Assembly (NCBI GenBank): GCA_964643965.1
Contig: CAZXVH010000012.1
Coordinates: forward strand, 1 to 64,000
Source of the DNA: GCA-2746795 sp964643965
Lineage (GTDB): Bacteria; Chloroflexota; Anaerolineae; Promineifilales; Promineifilaceae
Direction of reading: 5' to 3'
Length of the DNA stretch: 64,000 nt
Made by a program: the position numbers and the translations under genes. Below, one piece after another: positions 60,129 through 64,000 of the stretch. The notes beneath the pieces are model-generated. The model did no database searches. It had not been told where the DNA came from and saw only the letters and a list, made by a program, of their open reading frames with translations. The number at the start of each line of letters is the position of its first letter. Position 1 is the stretch's first letter.

Positions 60129-60159
60129 TCCGTTCGCGTTGCTTAAAAAGAGAATACCT

Positions 60160-60232
60160 GCCGGGATAGCTCAGTTGGTAGAGCACTGCACTGAAAATGC
60201 AGGTGTCCCCAGTTCGAGTCTGGGTCCTGGCA
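60160..60232 (+). tRNA. tRNA-Phe (anticodon GAA)
   Basis: 73 nt. Acceptor GCCGGGA / TCCTGGC, D-loop AGCTCAGTTGGTAGAGC, anticodon stem CTGCA / TGCAG around CTGAAAA, T-arm CCAGTTCGAGTCTGG. CCA is not encoded. Confidence 0.97.
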
Positions 60233-60263
60233 TCTGCTCTAATTCTAATTTTTTAGAGGCTAT

Positions 60264-60335
<72 letters not shown>

Positions 60336-60342
60336 CAACAAA

Positions 60343-60365
60343 ACGGCAGGCTTTGTGCCTGCCGT
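60343..60365 (+). terminator. Hairpin between tRNA-Gly and tRNA-Cys
   Basis: A perfect 9-bp stem ACGGCAGGC / GCCTGCCGT with a 5-base loop and only a weak T tract after it. It is likely a processing or partial termination hairpin. Confidence 0.5.
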
Positions 60366-60375
60366 CTGCATTTAT

Positions 60376-60447
60376 GGCGACGTGGCCAAGTGGCTAAGGC
60401 AGAGGTCTGCAAAACCTCCATCACCGGTTCGAATCCGGTCGTCGCCT
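60376..60447 (+). tRNA. tRNA-Cys (anticodon GCA)
   Basis: 72 nt. Acceptor GGCGACG / CGTCGCC, D-loop GCCAAGTGGCTAAGGC, anticodon stem GAGGT / ACCTC around CTGCAAA, T-arm CCGGTTCGAATCCGG. Confidence 0.97.
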
Positions 60448-60460
60448 CTCATTAGACGTT

Positions 60461-60491
60461 AAGCCCTTACTTTTCAGGTAAGGGCTTTTTT
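60461..60491 (+). terminator. Terminator of the tRNA cluster
   Basis: A perfect 10-bp stem AAGCCCTTAC / GTAAGGGCTT with a 7-base loop runs into TTTTTT. The 175 bases after it, up to the peptidase gene, hold nothing recognisable. Confidence 0.93.
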
Positions 60492-60693
60492 GTAGGAAAC
60501 GCATAGTTTATTCTGAAAATGGTTTGTCAATTACCTGACTGGCGGTATGATTCAGCCATCGTTTGCCTCTGGTCGTTGCTTTGTAGAGCGATTTGATAAA
60601 TCGCTTACGATTTACAAAATCCTCTGGCATCTATTACCCAAACTAATTTTTAAACGATAAACAAACGTGCTTCAATTCACGAAGGAGTTAAAT

Positions 60694-62400
60694 ATGAAAA
60701 ATCTCCCTATACCCAATTCCATCAATGACATTGATCCCCGCCAGTGGGAAACGTTCCAACCTTATTTTGAAGCGTTAACAGAGGTTGAAATTTCTGAGGA
60801 GGAGCGGCGCACCTGGTTGGAAAACTGGTCACATCTGTTGATGCTTGTGAATGAGGCTGGCAGCTGGCTTTATATTCAAAAAACGCTGGATACCACAGAT
60901 GAAGAGCGGGAACAAGCTTTTCTGGCCTTTGTGGAAAATGTGGCCCCGCAAGCCCAGATTGCTGACCAGGCGCTTAAAGAGCGGCTGCTTAGCCTGGATG
61001 TGAGTGATATGCCAGATATGGCGTTGGTGGTGCGTGATTTACGCAACGAAGCGGACCTCTACCGTGAAGAAAATGTGCCGCTCAAAACAAAATTGGCGAA
61101 GCTGGACAATGAATACGACAAAATCACCGGCAGCCTCAAGGCAGATTGGGATGGCGAGGAGAAAAATCTGAGCCAATTGAATGCGCTGCTTAAGGATAGA
61201 GATCGGGCGGTGCGGGAGCGGGCGTGGAAAACGATGATGGCGCTCTGGCTGGGCCAGCGGGAGGCGTTGAACGAACTCTATGCTGAGATGCTGCAACTGC
61301 GCCGCCAAATAGCGGAGAACGCCGGCCTGTCCGATTATCGGGCGTATGCTTTCCGGGAATACGGCCGTTTTGATTACACGCCTGAAGATTGTTTTACCTT
61401 CCATGATGCCATAGAAACGGCCGTTGTGCCGGCCGCCAGCCGTATCTATGAAAAGAGGCGCCAACAGCTGGGGCTGGCTGTGCTGCGTCCCTGGGATGTG
61501 GAGGTCGATACGGCTGATGCGCCACCGCTCCAACCGTATCAAGGGCAGGATGAACTTATTCAAGGCGCACTCAATATCCTCAATCATGTTGACCCCGTTT
61601 TAGGCCAGCAGTTTGCCACCATGGCGGAAGAGGAATTATTAGATTTAGATACCAGACCAGGTAAGGCATTGGGGGGATATTGCAGCACTTTGCATTTACG
61701 GAAACGGCCGTTTATCTTTATGAACGGCGTCGGCATCCACGATGATGTGCAAACCTTGCTCCATGAAGCCGGCCACGCCTTCCATGCCTTCGCCGCTGCC
61801 ACCCTTCCCCTTATCTGGCAAACAGACGCCCCCATGGAATTTTGTGAAGTGGCCTCCATGTCTATGGAACTCCTGGCAGCGCCTTATCTGACCAGCGAAT
61901 TTGGCGGCTTTTACACCCCCGCTGAAGCGGCCCGCGCCCGCTTAGAACACCTGGAAGGCATCATCACCTTTCTGCCCTATATGGCGGTTGTCGATGCCTT
62001 TCAGCATTGGGTTTACACCCATCCCCAGGAAGCGCTAAACGCCGACGCCTGTGATAACGCCTGGAACGAACTTTGGTCTCGTTTTATGCCTGACGTATCC
62101 TGGGCAGATCATCAAGACGCTTGCGTAAGCGGGTGGCATCGTAAACCACATATCTTTGGCTCACCGTTTTACTACATTGAATACGGCATGGCTCAAGTGG
62201 GCGCCCTGCAAGTGTGGCGAAATGCCTTGCACAATGCGGCGGCCACCGTGGCCGCTTACCGCACTGGCTTATCCCTGGGCGGCACAAAAACATTACCGGA
62301 ACTCTTCGCAACGGCCGGCGCTGATTTCCAGTTCGATACCGAGATGCTTTTTAACCTGGTCCGCTTAATCGAAGAAACCATTGCAGAACTAGAATCTTAA
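60694..62400 (+). CDS. M3-family oligoendopeptidase (PepF-like)
   Basis: Protein of about 568 aa. The helical N-terminal domain and the catalytic zinc motif HEAGH (in LLHEAGHAFHAFAA), with the downstream glutamate in EFCEVASMSMELL, are typical of M3 thimet/oligoendopeptidase F enzymes that cut short peptides in the cytoplasm. GGYCSTLHLRKRPFIFMN and the C-terminal HKPHIFGSPFYYIEYG segment with substrate-binding His/Tyr are also present. ATG 60694 was chosen for the AAGGAG site 7 bases upstream; a GTG at 60667 is in frame but lacks one. It is followed after 22 bases by a DtxR-family regulator. Confidence 0.93.
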   Translation: MKNLPIPNSINDIDPRQWETFQPYFEALTEVEISEEERRTWLENWSHLLMLVNEAGSWLYIQKTLDTTDEEREQAFLAFVENVAPQAQIADQALKERLLSLDVSDMPDMALVVRDLRNEADLYREENVPLKTKLAKLDNEYDKITGSLKADWDGEEKNLSQLNALLKDRDRAVRERAWKTMMALWLGQREALNELYAEMLQLRRQIAENAGLSDYRAYAFREYGRFDYTPEDCFTFHDAIETAVVPAASRIYEKRRQQLGLAVLRPWDVEVDTADAPPLQPYQGQDELIQGALNILNHVDPVLGQQFATMAEEELLDLDTRPGKALGGYCSTLHLRKRPFIFMNGVGIHDDVQTLLHEAGHAFHAFAAATLPLIWQTDAPMEFCEVASMSMELLAAPYLTSEFGGFYTPAEAARARLEHLEGIITFLPYMAVVDAFQHWVYTHPQEALNADACDNAWNELWSRFMPDVSWADHQDACVSGWHRKPHIFGSPFYYIEYGMAQVGALQVWRNALHNAAATVAAYRTGLSLGGTKTLPELFATAGADFQFDTEMLFNLVRLIEETIAELES

Positions 62401-62422
62401 ATGAGATGTAGGAGAAAATAGG

Positions 62423-63073
62423 ATGGCTATCAGCGCCGCCATGCGTGAGTACCTCGCTGAGATATACCGGCTTCAGGAAGACGCGCCAACTGTCAGCACC
62501 ACCAGTTTGGCGGAGCGGCTCAATGTATCGCCTCCGGCCGTGCCCCGTATGCTCAAGCGGTTAAAAAGTGCAGGTTTTGTCAAGCATATCCCGTATCAGG
62601 GCGTGGAATTAACAGAAAGAGGTCGTGACGAAGCGTTAAAAGAAATTCGGCGGCATCGTATCCTTGAGGTATTTCTGGTAAATGTTATGGGCTTCACCTG
62701 GGACGAAGCACACGCCCATGCTGATGAATTAGGTCGTGGCCTCAATGACGCCCTGACCAACCGCATGGCAGAAATGACAGGGCAGCCGCAGCGTTGCCCC
62801 CATGGTGAACCTATCCCCGATGAAGAAGGTAAATTACCAGAAATAAATGACATCTGTATCATGAATTTAACCGTGGGACACAAAGGGGAAATCAGCCGGG
62901 TGCGCACACATGAGCCAGAACGGCTGCAATATTTTGCCAGCCTCAATCTGGTGCCTGGAACAGAATTTGAGATAGTGGGGCGGGCGCCCTTTAATGGCCC
63001 CATGCGTTTGCGCGTGGCGCGGGAAGAGGTGGTTTTGGGGGCAGAGTTAACGAAATCACTCTGGGTAACGTAG
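62423..63073 (+). CDS. DtxR/MntR-family metal-dependent repressor
   Basis: Protein of 216 aa. The N-terminal winged helix (1-65; STTSLAERLNVSPPAVPRML, KRLKSAGFVKHIPYQGVELT) is followed by the metal-binding/dimer domain with the HRILEVFLVNVMGFTWDEAH helix and CPHGEPIP, and an SH3-like FeoA domain (150-216). DtxR-type proteins bind Fe or Mn and repress uptake genes when metal is plentiful. The CPHG motif is found in the IdeR/DtxR group more than in MntR. No target operator was recognised nearby. AGGAGAAAATAGG lies before the ATG. Confidence 0.92.
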   Translation: MAISAAMREYLAEIYRLQEDAPTVSTTSLAERLNVSPPAVPRMLKRLKSAGFVKHIPYQGVELTERGRDEALKEIRRHRILEVFLVNVMGFTWDEAHAHADELGRGLNDALTNRMAEMTGQPQRCPHGEPIPDEEGKLPEINDICIMNLTVGHKGEISRVRTHEPERLQYFASLNLVPGTEFEIVGRAPFNGPMRLRVAREEVVLGAELTKSLWVT

Positions 63074-63077
63074 CTGT

Positions 63078-63782
63078 TTACGGGAACAGTCGCCTTGTTT
63101 TTACCTCCGCTACCGCATCATCTCGGTAACGGTACAACATAGCTGGCCGCCCTTCCCCCTCTTTTTTCTTTTCGCCGGTCTCTTCCAATATTTCCGCAGA
63201 TAATATCTTGCGCCTAAAGTTTCGTTTATCGAGCGTCTCTTCCAATATAATTTCGTAGGCCCTTTGCAGTTCCGTTAGCGTAAACACATCCGGTAGCAAC
63301 TGAAAACCCACAGAGGTATATTCCAACTTATAGCGCAGCCGAGTTTTGGCGTACTCCAGAATTTCATCATGGTCAAAAGCCAACTGCGGCAGCGTCGTCA
63401 TAGAAAACCAGGCAGTTTCAGCAGCATCATATCCAGGTTTGTGCTTGATTGCATCTTGAGGTACCAGGGCGTAATAGGCTACTGTGATAACTCTGGTACG
63501 TGGGTCGCGGTCGGGGGCGCCAAAGGTGTAGAGTTGTTCAATGTAAACATTGGTGACGCTCGTTTCCTCTGCTAATTCGCGGGCCGCTGCATCTTCCAGA
63601 GATTCATCAATATCCACGAAACCGCCGGGGATGGCCCAGACGCCAGCAAAGGGAGGGTATTTTCGTTTGACAAGCAGCACTTTTAGATCGTCATCTATTA
63701 AAGAAAAAATGACAACATCTACAGTCACAGACGGCCGTTCATACCGGTTGGGATCGAAGCCAATAAGTGGTTCTGTCGTCAA
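63078..63782 (-). CDS. NUDIX-domain regulator (NrtR-like)
   Basis: Protein of about 234 aa. An N-terminal NUDIX fold spans about 20-150, with the box GGFVDIDESLEDAAARELAE then ETSV (GX5EX7REUXEEXGU, the final G replaced by S-V). A C-terminal winged helix (160-225; FTLTELQRAYEIILEETLDK, RNFRRKIL) matches the NrtR family, which senses ADP-ribose and controls NAD genes. I chose TTG 63782 because GGAGG lies 5 bases upstream; TTG 63794 is 4 codons longer. The NUDIX box looks near-complete, so hydrolase activity on ADP-ribose is possible. No NAD gene is adjacent. Confidence 0.85.
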   Translation of the reverse strand: MTTEPLIGFDPNRYERPSVTVDVVIFSLIDDDLKVLLVKRKYPPFAGVWAIPGGFVDIDESLEDAAARELAEETSVTNVYIEQLYTFGAPDRDPRTRVITVAYYALVPQDAIKHKPGYDAAETAWFSMTTLPQLAFDHDEILEYAKTRLRYKLEYTSVGFQLLPDVFTLTELQRAYEIILEETLDKRNFRRKILSAEILEETGEKKKEGEGRPAMLYRYRDDAVAEVKTRRLFP

Positions 63783-63801
63783 AACATCCTCCAATAACCC
63801 A

Positions 63802-63829
63802 TAAATAAAAACCCCCAGTTTATCTGGGG
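63802..63829 (-). terminator. Terminator of the partial minus-strand gene at the window end
   Basis: On the minus strand CCCCAG / CTGGGG with a short loop is followed by a T-rich tract (GTTTTTATTTAT). It lies between the partial gene and the NUDIX regulator. Confidence 0.85.
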
Positions 63830-63872
63830 ATTTATCATATCACGTTCCACGAAAAACGGCGCTGAAAGGTGA

Positions 63873-64000
63873 TTATTCTTCTCCGGCCTTGTCCAATGTC
63901 GGCCAATCTAACTCGTATAGGGATTGGTAGATGTCGTATTGACTTTGCTCTGGAATGCGCAGGGCGCCATTGTCTACCAACACCGGCAGCGAAACGCTGT
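63873..64000 (-). CDS. C-terminal end of an unidentified protein, partial
   Basis: The minus-strand frame with TAA at 63873-63875 reads SVSLPVLVDNGALRIPEQSQ, then YDIYQSLYELDWPTLDKAGE and E. Its open frame to the window edge and the terminator after it support a real gene end. The 42 visible residues show no motif I recognise. Confidence 0.5.
   Translation of the reverse strand, partial: SVSLPVLVDNGALRIPEQSQYDIYQSLYELDWPTLDKAGEE

Noticed and set aside
59950..60186. 78-aa minus-strand ORF
   Set aside because: It overlaps tRNA-Sec and part of tRNA-Phe; not coding.

Overview
The window reads as one contig or scaffold from a Chloroflexota bacterium, most likely an Anaerolineae-like filamentous lineage. 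It contains two runs of exactly 100 N, so it is probably a metagenome-assembled genome. The assignment rests on gene content and style, not on a marker-gene tree. The relevant traits are Pro/Thr-rich TPTPT tails on secreted proteins, a type III glutamine synthetase, very large GT39/YfhO membrane proteins, an AtpA with a long internal insertion, and abundant heptanucleotide repeats. The gene set fits a respiring heterotroph: F-type ATPase, a Rieske/cytochrome b/cytochrome c complex, a di-heme peroxidase, Rex redox control and amino-acid uptake.

Layout. 0-2 kb: end of a fabF-like gene, a membrane protein and phoU. 2.2-9.3 kb: a branched-chain amino-acid-type ABC transporter (livK-H-M-G-F) with a second binding protein at its end. 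9.3-13 kb: an FAD amine/amino-acid oxidase-like gene and a lipoprotein fusing two different ABC binding-protein folds. 13-16.2 kb: plsY, a JAMM peptidase, a ferredoxin and an EamA exporter. 16.3-28 kb: a four-gene operon of giant polytopic glycosyltransferase-like proteins that share a repeated extracytoplasmic module. 28.1-28.5 kb: a 44-bp tandem repeat broken by an N gap. 28.9-34.6 kb: atpA-G-D-C followed by mreB. 34.6-39.2 kb: rex, a GT4 glycosyltransferase, argS, dcd and tRNA-Val. 39.3-42.8 kb: the bc-type complex. 43-45.3 kb: glnN behind a leader terminator. 45.5-50 kb: three secreted proteins, one a HEXXH peptidase. 50.3-52.5 kb: ftsZ, a small HTH protein with a clear operator cluster, and a BrnTA-like toxin-antitoxin pair whose toxin looks broken. 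52.6-59.9 kb: a MEMO-like protein, an FHA protein, two coiled-coil membrane proteins around a heptamer array with the second N gap, a methyltransferase and a di-heme peroxidase. 60-60.5 kb: tRNA-Sec, Phe, Gly and Cys. 60.7-64 kb: an M3 peptidase, a DtxR-family regulator, a NUDIX regulator and a partial gene.

The signal that no gene explains is the palindrome ACGGCCGT, usually as AACGGCCGTT. I counted about 75 copies by hand where about one would be expected. It occurs in coding and non-coding DNA and in all reading frames, resembling the HIP1 palindrome of cyanobacteria. Other observations that stand out: a shared TTGTGA half-site just downstream of the rex and bc-complex promoters, a probable leader attenuator for glnN, a probable leaderless promoter, a selenocysteine tRNA, and the repeated module in the glycosyltransferase operon. 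No rRNA, CRISPR array, transposase or phage gene was seen.
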